Source: Treponema sp.
GTDB taxonomy: Bacteria > Spirochaetota > Spirochaetia > Treponematales > Treponemataceae
Direction of reading: 5' to 3'
Length of the DNA: 64,000 bases
Assembly: GCA_022510865.1 (NCBI GenBank)
Contig: JAFLSQ010000008.1
Location: 1 to 64,000 of the forward strand
The position numbers and the translations under genes are program-made. Numbering within the stretch: the first letter of the stretch is position 1; each line of letters begins with the position of its first letter. Below are positions 1 through 9,005 of the stretch, one piece after another. The notes under the pieces are model-generated. The model saw only the letters and a list, made by a program, of their open reading frames with translations. It made no database searches and had not been told where the DNA came from.

Positions 1-1
1 C

Positions 2-505
2 CCGCTGATTTTCGGACGCGGATGGTGCGGATATGCCTGCTGGACTGCGATGGTCCTGGACTTTCTTCCGCACAAAATTCCAGAAAATCACAGGCGCAGA
101 AAAATCGGATGGATTCGCTACGCCGCGTTCGCCTCATCGCTCGTATTCGTCGTGCTGCTCTTTCTGACGCGCGCGCCCGGAATCCAGCGGATAATGTTCT
201 GGTCGTTCGTCATCGGAAACATGATTTATTACATCTCGGGAATCGCGCTCGCATTCGCGCTCAAGGACAACCGGGCGTTCTGCAAGTACGTCTGCCCGGT
301 CGCGGTCTTCATGCGGCTTCCAGCAAAATTCTCGCTGCTCAGAATAAGGTGCGACAAAGAAAAGTGCGTCTCCTGCGGCGCGTGCAGGAAACTGTGCCCG
401 ATGGACGTTGACATGACCGACAACTCACGAAGCCGCGAGAACGGCTGCGATTGCATCCTGTGCTTTGAGTGCGTGAGGAAGTGCCCGCAGGATGCATTGC
501 GGTGA
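2..505 (+). CDS. Polyferredoxin-like membrane 4Fe-4S protein (5' truncated by window edge)
   Basis: The reading frame is already open at base 2 and ends at a TGA at 503-505, so the N terminus lies outside the window. The visible part begins with GRGWCGYACWTA, a variant of the CxxxCP membrane ferredoxin motif of NapH/CcoG-type proteins. Two hydrophobic segments follow, then CKYVCPVAV, and a C-terminal pair of 4Fe-4S clusters (CVSCGACRKLCP and CILCFECVRKCP). Such proteins pass electrons between membrane and soluble partners. The partner cannot be told because the upstream genes are missing. The family assignment is firm; the physiological role is unknown. Confidence 0.8.
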   Translation, partial: PLIFGRGWCGYACWTAMVLDFLPHKIPENHRRRKIGWIRYAAFASSLVFVVLLFLTRAPGIQRIMFWSFVIGNMIYYISGIALAFALKDNRAFCKYVCPVAVFMRLPAKFSLLRIRCDKEKCVSCGACRKLCPMDVDMTDNSRSRENGCDCILCFECVRKCPQDALR

Positions 506-953
506 GGATGTGGGGGAACATCAGCCATTCAGAACTCAATCCCCGCGCGATGAACAAGACCAGCATAATCCGCAACAGCACTCCTTTACACCGCCCACGC
601 AAAGCCCACTGCAACGCCACGTCACAGCCCAGCAAGATAGGTGCGCACATTGCCGTAAGAGGGTGCGTTCAAGCCCAGCGCAGAGGATGCGTACAGTACC
701 GTTATACAGGGCGTTTAAGCCCACTTTAACGGAGCATCACGTGCGCTTGTGACAGCGGCTCACGTGTACACGTGACAGTGCGTAATATGCTCATGTGATT
801 GGGTGTCATACGCGCGTGAGGCAAGGCAATGCCGCGCATAATTTTTGCATGGAAGATTGCAGTCGTTAATCCGCCATGTTATTCTTAAATAATGATAGCA
901 CATTCCGCGCCATAAATCAACGAACGAGCAAGGGCGCGTGATGCCGCCGCCGA
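506..953. other. Gene-free intergenic region with CACGTG palindromes
   Basis: No convincing gene was found here: the short reading frames lack ribosome sites and family resemblance. The stretch holds a diverged 13-bp direct repeat (665-677 and 711-723, GCGTT[C/T]AAGCCCA) and three CACGTG hexamers (738-743, 761-766, 769-774). The last two lie inside a perfect 16-bp palindrome. No intrinsic terminator for the upstream iron-sulfur gene was recognised. Confidence 0.5.
760..775. promoter_or_regulatory. Perfect 16-bp palindrome, candidate operator
   Basis: TCACGTGTACACGTGA is identical to its reverse complement. A third CACGTG lies at 738-743 and a related TCATGTGA at 791-798, so the same half-site recurs over about 60 bp. 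It sits about 180 bp upstream of the hisS promoter. A dimeric regulator site is plausible, but no regulator is identified. Confidence 0.35.
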
Positions 954-982
954 TTGCAAAACAATCCGCTTTTCACTATCAT
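954..982 (+). promoter_or_regulatory. Sigma70-type promoter of hisS
   Basis: TTGCAA (954-959), 17-bp spacer, TATCAT (977-982). Transcription would start near 989, leaving a leader of about 24 nt that contains the GGGGGA ribosome site. This excludes the in-frame ATG at 938, which lies upstream of the promoter. Confidence 0.6.
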
Positions 983-1012
983 ATTTTAAATCAGCAGACT
1001 TGGGGGATTTGT

Positions 1013-2269
1013 ATGAAAATCAGCGCGCTAAAAGGCATGAAAGACATTCTGCCGGCCGAGCAGAGAATGCGGGATTATGTCCAGGGGAAAATTCTGGAGA
1101 CTTACCGTGCCTCCGGATTCGAGCGGATTTCCACGCCCATGCTTGAGGACGCGGAGAATCTTGATAAGAGTGACGGCGGGGATAACCTGAACCTGATTTT
1201 CAAGGTGCTCAAGCGCGGTGATAAGCTTGCCGCCGCCCTCGCCTCGCCTTCCGTGGACGAGAAAACCCTCTCTGACATGGGGCTGCGCTACGACCTCACG
1301 CTGCCGCTCTCGCGCTTTTACGCCGCGAACAGGGATAACCTTCAGACCCCGTTCAAGGTGATTCAGACAGACCGAGTTTTCCGCGCGGAGCGTCCGCAGA
1401 AAGGCAGGAGCCGCGAGTTTGTCCAGTGCGACATCGACATTCTTGGTGACCCGTCCTGCAACGCGGAGATTGAGCTGATTGACGTGACCGCCCGCGCTCT
1501 TCTGGAAATCGGATTCAAGGACTTTACAATCAACATAAATGACCGCAGGATTCTGCGCAATATGCTTGAGACAATGGGCTTCGCGCCCGAGTCGCTTGAT
1601 TCGGTCTGCATAACTTTTGATAAACTGGACAAAATCGGTGCGGACGGGATTGCCTCGGAGCTGGCGGAAAAAAATCTTCCCGGGAACGCCGTGAAATCGC
1701 TTGTGGATTTTATATCCTGCGGCCATGAAATCACGCTTGATGACGTGGCGGCAAAATGCGCGGATTCCTCAACCGCCGACGAGCTCAGGCACATAATCTC
1801 TGCGGTTGAGAGCGTCGCGGACGGAAAATACCGCATCGCATACACGCCGAGCCTTGTGCGCGGCCAGGGCTACTACACCGGCGTTGTCTTTGAGATTGCA
1901 AGCCCGCATTTCTCCGGCGCGGTCGGCGGCGGCGGACGCTACGACAACATGATTGGAAAATTCCTCGGCCAGCAGATTCCCGCAGTGGGATTCTCAATCG
2001 GTTTCGAGAGGATTTGCGCAATTCTCCTTGACCAGAATTACAAAATCCCCGATGACAAGGAGAAGTGCGCCCTTTTATACGATGATTCCGTGCCGTTTCC
2101 GCAGGTTCTCGCCGAGGCCGCAAAACTGCGCTCTGAATATCACGTGGCTGTCATCAGAAAGGCGAAGAAAGCCGGCCCTCAGTTTGATATGCTTGAGAGG
2201 CAGGGCTTCACAAAATTCGCATCGCTAAAAGACGGCAGTGTGATTGTAAGGCAGGGAAGCGGCAATTAA
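1013..2269 (+). CDS. hisS: Histidyl-tRNA synthetase
   Basis: Class II aminoacyl-tRNA synthetase that charges tRNA-His. The order of motifs is canonical: LRYDLTLPLSRF, then VFRAERPQKGRSREFVQCD (motif 2 region), then the histidine-specific LVRGQGYYTGVVFEI and GGGGRYDN, then GFSIGFERI (motif 3), with a short anticodon-binding domain at the end. The product is 418 residues, normal for the family. Start chosen at 1013 because a GGGGGA ribosome site lies 7 nt upstream and a promoter at 954-982. The gene is convergent with the next one, and the two stop codons overlap within a shared TTAA (2266-2269). Confidence 0.95.
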   Translation: MKISALKGMKDILPAEQRMRDYVQGKILETYRASGFERISTPMLEDAENLDKSDGGDNLNLIFKVLKRGDKLAAALASPSVDEKTLSDMGLRYDLTLPLSRFYAANRDNLQTPFKVIQTDRVFRAERPQKGRSREFVQCDIDILGDPSCNAEIELIDVTARALLEIGFKDFTININDRRILRNMLETMGFAPESLDSVCITFDKLDKIGADGIASELAEKNLPGNAVKSLVDFISCGHEITLDDVAAKCADSSTADELRHIISAVESVADGKYRIAYTPSLVRGQGYYTGVVFEIASPHFSGAVGGGGRYDNMIGKFLGQQIPAVGFSIGFERICAILLDQNYKIPDDKEKCALLYDDSVPFPQVLAEAAKLRSEYHVAVIRKAKKAGPQFDMLERQGFTKFASLKDGSVIVRQGSGN

Positions 2270-3390
2270 ATCCGCTGGATTACATCCCCGAGCCGCACAC
2301 CATGCCCCGCCTCCACATCAGATGAGAGACGCGCGCCCACAATTTCATCAAAAAAATGCGGATGGATTCCGGGCGTGAGGATTTTTTCCGTGCGCAGAAT
2401 CCCGATGTCATCCTCTGTGATTGTCTCGCCTTTTCTCATATCGCGCATGAAATGCAGCGAGCGGTTCGTGCGCCCGTAGTTCGCGCTCTCGGCAGGGGCA
2501 AGCCTCTTGATTCCATCCCCGAGCACCGTGCTCACGCGCTCCCGCCCGAACTGCTCGGAGAGCTGGTCAATAATCCTGCGCATCCCCTCCTCCATGCCGT
2601 AATGCCGGACGGCCGCCTCGCTCTGACGCACGGCATGAACCATCAGCGCGAACTGCTCCGGCTCCAGCGCGACCGGGTCATCAAGTCCGTCTGTCTGGCG
2701 GCTGAGAGTGAAATGCTTTTCGATTACCGTGCCACCGCAGGCGGCGCTCAGGACAGGCACCAGCACAGGGTCAAGGCTGTGATCGCTCACCCCGGTCTCA
2801 ATCCCAAGGACCGCCCGCAGAGTTGAGACAAGCCGCAGATTGTACTCGTCCTCCGGGGCCGGATAGCTTGTCACGCAATGAAGAAGGCTGACATTCTCGC
2901 GCCCGACAATCTCAAGCGCAAGGTCAATGTCGGAGAGCTTTGAGACACCGGATGACAGAATTACCGGAACTCTGCTTCTGCCCGACTCCGCCTGGCTATC
3001 GCGGAAGGCGCGCAGGCACTCAAGCATTTTGATGTGGTTCAGCTCCGGCGAGGCAATCTTCACAAAATCCACGTCCAAATCAAGAAGCTCGCGCAGACTG
3101 CGCAGCCCGAACGGGGAGCAGCAGAATTTCCGCCCCTTTGAATGCACATAGTCAAGGATGTCCTTGTAAAACTGCGGCGGGCATTCAAGCTGGCGGAAAC
3201 GCTCGTAAAGCGGGATGTTTCCGGTGGGAAGGGCCACGAAGCCGGTCCTGGGATGAAGAATCTCATCGGCATAAACCCACTGGAATTTTATTGTGTCCGC
3301 GCCCGCGTCACAGGCCGCATCCACAAGGCGCACCGCTTTCTGGTACGAGCCTGAGTGCGACGTTCCTATCTCTGCGATTATGTTCGTCAT
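2266..3390 (-). CDS. NeuB/SpsE-type nonulosonate synthase
   Basis: NeuB family enzymes condense phosphoenolpyruvate with an N-acetylated hexose to make sialic, legionaminic or pseudaminic acid-like sugars. The N terminus IAEIGTSHSGS and the TIKFQW stretch match the TIM-barrel start, and GTVIEKHFTLSR matches the conserved EKHFTL active-site segment. The last ~60 residues (KGETITEDDIGILRT onward) form an SAF/antifreeze-like domain, which completes the two-domain architecture in 374 residues. A strong GGAGG precedes the ATG. No CMP-sugar synthetase or epimerase lies nearby, so the exact sugar is not known. Flagellin glycosylation is a possible destination in a treponeme (inference). Confidence 0.85.
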   Translation of the reverse strand: MTNIIAEIGTSHSGSYQKAVRLVDAACDAGADTIKFQWVYADEILHPRTGFVALPTGNIPLYERFRQLECPPQFYKDILDYVHSKGRKFCCSPFGLRSLRELLDLDVDFVKIASPELNHIKMLECLRAFRDSQAESGRSRVPVILSSGVSKLSDIDLALEIVGRENVSLLHCVTSYPAPEDEYNLRLVSTLRAVLGIETGVSDHSLDPVLVPVLSAACGGTVIEKHFTLSRQTDGLDDPVALEPEQFALMVHAVRQSEAAVRHYGMEEGMRRIIDQLSEQFGRERVSTVLGDGIKRLAPAESANYGRTNRSLHFMRDMRKGETITEDDIGILRTEKILTPGIHPHFFDEIVGARLSSDVEAGHGVRLGDVIQRI

Positions 3391-3437
3391 TCAAGGTCCT
3401 CCAAATAAGAAAATCATGGCAGAGCAATCGCTTTGAG

Positions 3438-3815
3438 TCACTGCACGAGAATCTCGTCCGCCACTTTCTGCGCCTTCAGGCGGTTGCTGTAGATGCTCAC
3501 GCTTGTTCCGGGAAGCCAGCCTTTCTCTGTGTAGTACCATCTTTCGCCGGAGGAGTCCTGCCTTTTTCCACGAATCTGGATTATCTCACCTTTGCGGCAG
3601 TGCCCGGTGACTTCCGCGCCCCAGTCCGAGTTTTTTTTGTATGCCACATAAGGCTCGGTCACAACGCACCACTCCACATCGGGGGCAAGGGCAAGCGGGA
3701 ACGAGTCATCAAAAACTATCGCGGTCTCCTCTTTTTTCTGACAGCCCGCCAAAAACATTGATGAGGCAAAAACCAGGGCTGCCACAGCGAGCGCGCGGTA
3801 AAAAAAACGTCTCAT
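3438..3815 (-). CDS. Small lipoprotein with SH3-like domain
   Basis: 125 residues. A signal peptide ends in LAGC, a lipobox, so the mature protein should be lipid-anchored. The rest contains one SH3_3-like stretch (VTEPYVAYKKNSDWGAEV through RWYYTEKGWLPG), with the polar and aromatic pattern seen in bacterial SH3 domains that bind cell-wall peptides. Start placed at 3815, where AGGATGG lies upstream; an upstream in-frame ATG would bury the signal peptide. It lies 37 bp downstream of mutT, probably in the same transcript. The specific function is unknown. Confidence 0.75.
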   Translation of the reverse strand: MRRFFYRALAVAALVFASSMFLAGCQKKEETAIVFDDSFPLALAPDVEWCVVTEPYVAYKKNSDWGAEVTGHCRKGEIIQIRGKRQDSSGERWYYTEKGWLPGTSVSIYSNRLKAQKVADEILVQ

Positions 3816-3852
3816 ATCAGTCCATCCTAAAAACTGCGCAGCAGACCTGCGG

Positions 3853-4263
3853 TCAGGAATATTTTTTTCTGAGCCAGGCGGCAACATCATCATAAACAGA
3901 GAGGTCAGAATCCACGAAATTGAGCGCGGGAATCTCATCAATGCCGGCCCAGCGGTAATCATCATGCTCTGTGAGAGCAAACGGATTTTCAATGCCGTCA
4001 TGCGGAAAAAACGTCTCGAAAACCTCCAGCGTGCAGGATTTTCCCGCATGGACGAAAGTCCCGGTTGTGATTCTCTCGCCGCAAGTTACGCTCACGCCGA
4101 ATTCCTCCTGCATTTCCCTGCTGATTGCCTTGCAGAAGTCCTCGCCCTCCTCGATTTTTCCGCCGGGGAATTCCCAGCGGCCGCCCATGTCGCCTTTCAT
4201 CTGGCGTTTTGCAATCAGGATTTTTCCGTCTTTATACGCAATGCATGCTATCGAACTGCTCAT
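3853..4263 (-). CDS. mutT: MutT-like NUDIX hydrolase (8-oxo-dGTP diphosphatase type)
   Basis: 136 residues with a complete NUDIX box: GG at residues ~33-34, then KIEEGEDF, then REMQEEFGV, fitting Gx5Ex7REUxEExGU. The N-terminal SSSIACIAYKDGKILIAKRQ and the FPGGK context resemble MutT proteins that remove oxidised dGTP from the nucleotide pool. AGGTGAT lies 5 nt before the ATG. It follows the membrane-protein gene by 4 nt, so the two are probably co-transcribed. Substrate choice within the NUDIX family is inferred. Confidence 0.85.
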   Translation of the reverse strand: MSSSIACIAYKDGKILIAKRQMKGDMGGRWEFPGGKIEEGEDFCKAISREMQEEFGVSVTCGERITTGTFVHAGKSCTLEVFETFFPHDGIENPFALTEHDDYRWAGIDEIPALNFVDSDLSVYDDVAAWLRKKYS

Positions 4264-4267
4264 ACCA

Positions 4268-4849
4268 TCACCTTGTCACGAACGCGGAAAGCTCTTTTGA
4301 CCCTTCCTGCGAATCCACTATGACATCTACCCTCACTATATCAAAATCACGGATTTTTGTCCGCAGTGTCTGCTCGCCGTCATCAAAAATTCCATCAAGC
4401 GCCTGCTTCTCCTGAATCTGATTGTCGGAGTTTATTGCGAAGATGCTTGCCGTGAAATATCCCTGCGACTGTCCGCCCGGGGATGATAATCCCGCTTTTT
4501 TTCTTCCTGATGATTTTGGCCGGGTTTTCAGCGTGACATAGACCTCCTCCTCAAAAGAGAACGCGGAAAGCTCATAGACCGTCCCTCCTATCACAATCTG
4601 GTTGCGGCTCCTGTTCAGCGCGGAATAAATCCATGCGAACGCAACAAAAAAAATCAGCGCGAAAAAGATGAAGCGGTTCTGCCGTGTGAAAAAAATCCTG
4701 AACCCGCGCACGGGGCGCATACTGGACGGGTCGGCGTAATAATCGCGGACAATCTGCGGGGCACGGGCAATGCGCGCCTCGCGGTTGTAATAAAACCGCA
4801 TCTCACGCTCGCCTTCCGCAGGAATTATCTCGTCAACATCCTCAAACAT
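4268..4849 (-). CDS. Single-pass membrane protein of unknown function
   Basis: 193 residues. A basic, Pro-containing cytoplasmic N terminus (about 50 residues) is followed by one hydrophobic segment (FIFFALIFFVAFAWIYSAL, ~59-77). A C-terminal extracytoplasmic domain of about 115 residues contains TVYELSAFSFEEEVYVTLK and a Ser/Gly/Lys-rich loop. The domain is not recognised. It lies between the lipoprotein gene and mutT with tiny gaps (11 and 4 nt), so the three plus the SH3 lipoprotein gene form one minus-strand unit. Confidence 0.65.
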   Translation of the reverse strand: MFEDVDEIIPAEGEREMRFYYNREARIARAPQIVRDYYADPSSMRPVRGFRIFFTRQNRFIFFALIFFVAFAWIYSALNRSRNQIVIGGTVYELSAFSFEEEVYVTLKTRPKSSGRKKAGLSSPGGQSQGYFTASIFAINSDNQIQEKQALDGIFDDGEQTLRTKIRDFDIVRVDVIVDSQEGSKELSAFVTR

Positions 4850-4860
4850 CGTCCGCTCCG

Positions 4861-6093
4861 CTAATTTTTAAGTATGGCATCTATGAGGCTGTCCGTCCTG
4901 TACCACACTACCCTCGCCCTGTCTTTCTCCAGATAGAGCGCGGTTATGATTCCGTCCTGCGAGAGCGTCATTGTGTTGTAGAAAATGTTCTTGTGATCCG
5001 CGTCAAAATGGCGGCGCAGGATTCTCTGGCTGTCGCTCTGAATCATCTCGATGTTGAAGCCGTCGTCTGTCTTAAGAATGAAGAATTTCCATCCGCTTTT
5101 TGTGACCCCAAGAAACTCATAGGGAATTCTGTGGGTTATGCGCGTGTAGTCCGAGACCTCGGATTCCTCATAAGGCGGGATTGAGACCGGCTCCTCGTAA
5201 ATTCCCGACTCAACGTTCAGAGGATAGAGCATTGTCTGTATGTAATTGACGCCCGACTGGATTTTTGAGTCCTCGTCCACATAAGAGGAGAAATAATCCG
5301 CCTGGACATAAAGCCTGTAAGATGACGGATCTGGAATCACCCCCGCGATTGAAAGGAAAACATCGTGGCCGCCGTCAAGTGCGCCCGCAAGCGGAATGTC
5401 TTTCTTTGAGACCGGAATCATATATTTAAGGAAGCCGTCCGTAGCGAACCAGTAGACAATCACGCCGTCTGTGGACACGCTCACGACAACAAGCTCGTCC
5501 CTTGCAGTCGTGTAGATGTTCTTGATGTACGGAAACGGAGTGCCGCCCGGCCCCTGCTGCCCAAGATACTCCACAAAAACGCCGTCACGTGCGAAGCGCA
5601 GGACTGTGTGGCTGTAGAGCATATCATCGCTTTTTTCCTGACGGTCGCGCGGGATTGAGCAGACCGCATACACGGACTTATTTGAGTCCACGCTGATTTT
5701 TCCCGGATAATCAAACGGATACGAGATTTCATGGTGGATGCTCCTGTCGGAGCGCGCGGAGCTGTCAAGATAATCGGCTATGAGAGCGTCCTCATTGTAA
5801 AAAAGCGTCAGCAAATCGCCATAAGAATTCAGCTCCATCACTTTTTTTGCCGCGCCGTCCACAACGTAAAAAAATCCGTCGCGCATCTCAACGCCGAACT
5901 TGACATCGCCTATGGAATTCAAATCTGATATGCTCAGCTGCTCCTCAAAATTGCCGTAAGGGATTGTGAAAAGCTCGGTCTCCGAGATGGACTGAACCGC
6001 ATCTGTGCGATTGCATGACGCCAGAACCGCCGCAAAAAAAATCAGAGGAAAAAAAACGCGGGCGGATGATTTGACGGACAATAATTTTTTCAT
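4861..6093 (-). CDS. Large lipoprotein, possible beta-propeller fold
   Basis: 410 residues from the ATG at 6093. MKKLLSVKSSARVFFP leads to a hydrophobic stretch ending LASC, a typical spirochaetal lipobox. The mature part has repeated short beta-rich blocks (VKFGVEMRDGFFYVVDGAAKK, KISVDSNKSVYAVCS, DGIITALYLEKD) of the kind found in six-bladed propellers. I do not recognise a defined family. Two further in-frame ATGs exist (6102, 6129), but 6093 is preferred because a TATAAT box ends 7 nt before it, which would make the mRNA leaderless. Divergent from secA. Confidence 0.7.
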   Translation of the reverse strand: MKKLLSVKSSARVFFPLIFFAAVLASCNRTDAVQSISETELFTIPYGNFEEQLSISDLNSIGDVKFGVEMRDGFFYVVDGAAKKVMELNSYGDLLTLFYNEDALIADYLDSSARSDRSIHHEISYPFDYPGKISVDSNKSVYAVCSIPRDRQEKSDDMLYSHTVLRFARDGVFVEYLGQQGPGGTPFPYIKNIYTTARDELVVVSVSTDGVIVYWFATDGFLKYMIPVSKKDIPLAGALDGGHDVFLSIAGVIPDPSSYRLYVQADYFSSYVDEDSKIQSGVNYIQTMLYPLNVESGIYEEPVSIPPYEESEVSDYTRITHRIPYEFLGVTKSGWKFFILKTDDGFNIEMIQSDSQRILRRHFDADHKNIFYNTMTLSQDGIITALYLEKDRARVVWYRTDSLIDAILKN

Positions 6094-6100
6094 GGCAACC

Positions 6101-6129
6101 ATTATATATTTTTCTTGCCGCAAACACAA
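6101..6129 (-). promoter_or_regulatory. Promoter of the lipoprotein gene; predicts a leaderless mRNA
   Basis: Read on the minus strand: TTGTGT (6124-6129), 17-bp spacer, TATAAT (6101-6106), then 7 nt to the ATG at 6093. No Shine-Dalgarno is present in those 7 nt. Confidence 0.55.
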
Positions 6130-6155
6130 TTATTATAGTAAATTTATTGTATATT

Positions 6156-6164
6156 TGTTATAAT
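6156..6164 (+). promoter_or_regulatory. Extended -10 box upstream of secA
   Basis: TGTTATAAT combines a TG extension with a perfect TATAAT at 6159-6164. No good -35 hexamer is visible at 17 bp. The predicted start near 6171 gives a leader of about 25 nt carrying AAAGGA before the secA ATG. Confidence 0.5.
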
Positions 6165-6195
6165 CGCCAGACAATCAGAGAAAAAGGAAAACACA

Positions 6196-9003
6196 ATGCT
6201 TATTGATAAAATTCTTACCGCAATTTTCGGCTCGCAGAATGAGCGCGATGTTAAGGCCCTGCGCCCGGTTTTGGCAAAAGTCAACGAGAAAGAGGAATGG
6301 GCAAAATCGCTCAAGCCGGAGGAATTCCCCGAGCAGACGAAGAGGTTCAAGGAGAGGCTTGCCGCGGGCGAGACTCTGGACGATATTCTGCCCGAGGCGT
6401 TCGCTCTATGCCGCGAGGCCGCATGGCGCACTACCGGCGAGCGTCCGTTCGATGTCCAGATTATGGGCGGGGTTGTGATGCATCAGGGAAAAATCACCGA
6501 GATGAAGACCGGCGAGGGAAAGACGCTCGTGGCTGTGGCTCCCGCATACCTGAACGCGCTCACGGGAAAAGGCGTGCACGTCGTCACGGTGAACGATTAT
6601 CTTGCGGAGCGTGACGCGGATTCCCGCCGCCCCATTTTCGCGTATCTTGGGCTTACAGTCGGCGCGATTCTCTCCAGCATGGACAACGAGGCGCGCAAGG
6701 CCGCATACGCCTGCGATGTCACCTACGGAACGAACAACGAGTTCGGCTTTGATTATCTGCGCGACAACATGAAAATCGATTTGAAGGACAAAGTCCAGCG
6801 CGGATTCAACTACTGCATCGTCGATGAGATTGACTCCATCCTGATTGACGAGGCAAGGACTCCGCTCATCATCTCTGGCGCGGGCGAGGACGACACCTAC
6901 AAATATCACGAGGTTGACAAATATGTTGGCGAGCTGAAGGAAGTTGAGAAAGACCCGAAAACCGGCACATATCCGGATGAGACTTTCCTCACCCCAGAGG
7001 AGCGGGCAGCAATCGAAGGCGATTACACAATCGATGAGAAATCCAAGCGCGTATCTTTCACAGACAAGGGAATGCTCCACATAGACGAGATTCTTCACAA
7101 GCACAACCTCATCAAAGGCTCTCTGGAGGATGAGGAGAACTTTGAGTACACGCATTATTTCACCCAGGCACTGCGCGCGCACCTGCTTTTCCACAATGAC
7201 GTTGATTATCTTGTGCGTGACGGCAAGGTTGAGATTATCGATGAATTCACCGGGCGTGTTCTGGAAGGCCGCCGCTACTCCGATGGTCTGCATCAGGCGA
7301 TTGAAGCAAAGGAGCACATCAGGATTGCCCAGCGCAACCGCACCATGGCAACAATCACTTTCCAGAATTTTTTCAGGATGTATGACAAGCTCGCCGGAAT
7401 GACCGCCACGGCCGCAACCGAGGCAGTAGAATTCAATAAGATTTACAACCTTGATGTGGTCGCAGTTCCCACGAACCTGCCTGTCGCACGAGTTGACGCG
7501 AACGATGAGGTCTACCTGAACGAGAAAGAGAAATGGGAGGCAATCGCCACGGAAATCAAAGCCGCGCACGACAGGGGGCAGCCGGTTCTTGTAGGAACGG
7601 TCTCGGTAGAGAAATCAGAGCATCTTTCCGCGCTGCTCACGCGCAAGGGAATCCGCCATGAGGTTCTGAACGCCAAGAACCACGCGCGCGAGGCTCTCAT
7701 CATCGCGGAGGCGGGCGCAAAAGGCGCGGTCACAATCGCCACCAACATGGCAGGACGCGGTACGGACATCAAACTTGGCGGAAACCCGGAATTCAGGGCA
7801 AGGAAGCGGGCAGGAACGAACGCTACCGACGAGCAGTACAGGGCCGCGCTGGAGATTGAGCGCGAGAACTGGAAAAAAGGCTACGAGGAAGTCCGCGCGG
7901 CGGGCGGACTGTACGTCATCGGCTCGGAGAGGCACGAGTCCCGCCGAATAGACAACCAGCTTCGCGGACGCTCAGGACGGCAGGGCGATCCGGGACGGAG
8001 CAAATTCTTCATCTCCATGGACGATGACTTGATGCGGCTTTTCGGCGGAGAGCGGATGAAAGTGATGATGACCCGCATCGGAATGCAGCCGGGCGAGCCG
8101 ATTGACCATCCGTGGCTGAACAAGGGAATTGAGAAAGCGCAGCAGAAAGTTGAGGACAGAAACTTTGAGATTCGCAAGCACCTTCTTGATTACGACGATG
8201 TTCTGAACGAGCAGAGGACTGTAATCTACAAGAACCGCGATGAGATTCTCGGCGATGACAATCTCTCAAAAAGGATTATGGACAACGCGCTTGACGAAGT
8301 TGACGCAATTTTTGATGAGTATGATGATGCGGCAAAGCACAGCAAGAATTCATCGGCCGCGCTCGCAGAGCTGAACGAGAAAATCCGCGAGATGTTCGGC
8401 GTGCAGCTTCCGGCAGAGCAGCTGTCAAAAGACACCCTGATTGCCCACTTGCAGAATGACATCACGGAGAAAGAGACGCTGGCAGGAAAAGAGAACTTCA
8501 ATATGTTCATCCGCTACCAGTACGTCCAGATTATTGACCGTAAATGGCTTGACCAGCTTGAGACCCTTGAGGGTCTGCGCGAGGCAGTCGCACTGCGCTC
8601 ATACGGGTCAAAAAATCCGCTCACAGAGTACAAGATTGACGGATTCAACATCTTTGACCAGATGCTTGAGACAATCAGGAAAACCGTTATGTCAAGGGTT
8701 TTCAAAGTGCGGATTCAGCTCTCGCCCGAGGCGGTTGAGGCAAGGAAGCGCATGGCAGAGGCGCAGCAGAGAGGAATGAACGCAAGGCACACCGAGTCCG
8801 GCAGCGCAATGTCCGGGGCGGAGAACAACGCCAGAAGCTCATTCAGCGGGGAGCAGGCCAGAAGGCAGGCATCATCAAGCGCGATGAGCCAGCGTTCCCG
8901 GGGAGACAGCATCACCGTCAGGCGCACAACGCCCAAAGTCGGCAGAAACGACCCGTGCCCATGCGGAAGCGGAAAGAAATACAAGATGTGCCACGGACGC
9001 TAG
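6196..9003 (+). CDS. secA: Protein translocase ATPase SecA
   Basis: 935 residues, a full-length SecA. It drives unfolded preproteins through SecYEG using ATP. Visible landmarks: Walker A TGEGKT (~105-110), [19 protein letters not shown] (DEAD region), the helicase-like [13 protein letters not shown] and [13 protein letters not shown] motifs, and the C-terminal zinc-binding tail [18 protein letters not shown], which contacts SecB or the ribosome in other bacteria. A Ser/Ala/Arg-rich linker (~850-905) precedes that tail. The ATG is preceded by AAAGGA. Convergent with lepB, whose product processes the exported proteins. Confidence 0.98.
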   Translation: MLIDKILTAIFGSQNERDVKALRPVLAKVNEKEEWAKSLKPEEFPEQTKRFKERLAAGETLDDILPEAFALCREAAWRTTGERPFDVQIMGGVVMHQGKITEMKTGEGKTLVAVAPAYLNALTGKGVHVVTVNDYLAERDADSRRPIFAYLGLTVGAILSSMDNEARKAAYACDVTYGTNNEFGFDYLRDNMKIDLKDKVQRGFNYCIVDEIDSILIDEARTPLIISGAGEDDTYKYHEVDKYVGELKEVEKDPKTGTYPDETFLTPEERAAIEGDYTIDEKSKRVSFTDKGMLHIDEILHKHNLIKGSLEDEENFEYTHYFTQALRAHLLFHNDVDYLVRDGKVEIIDEFTGRVLEGRRYSDGLHQAIEAKEHIRIAQRNRTMATITFQNFFRMYDKLAGMTATAATEAVEFNKIYNLDVVAVPTNLPVARVDANDEVYLNEKEKWEAIATEIKAAHDRGQPVLVGTVSVEKSEHLSALLTRKGIRHEVLNAKNHAREALIIAEAGAKGAVTIATNMAGRGTDIKLGGNPEFRARKRAGTNATDEQYRAALEIERENWKKGYEEVRAAGGLYVIGSERHESRRIDNQLRGRSGRQGDPGRSKFFISMDDDLMRLFGGERMKVMMTRIGMQPGEPIDHPWLNKGIEKAQQKVEDRNFEIRKHLLDYDDVLNEQRTVIYKNRDEILGDDNLSKRIMDNALDEVDAIFDEYDDAAKHSKNSSAALAELNEKIREMFGVQLPAEQLSKDTLIAHLQNDITEKETLAGKENFNMFIRYQYVQIIDRKWLDQLETLEGLREAVALRSYGSKNPLTEYKIDGFNIFDQMLETIRKTVMSRVFKVRIQLSPEAVEARKRMAEAQQRGMNARHTESGSAMSGAENNARSSFSGEQARRQASSSAMSQRSRGDSITVRRTTPKVGRNDPCPCGSGKKYKMCHGR

Positions 9004-9005
9004 AA

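Noticed and set aside
938-1012. Longer hisS start at 938
   Set aside because: The promoter at 954-982 lies downstream of that ATG, and the 1013 start has GGGGGA at good spacing and aligns with other HisRS N termini.
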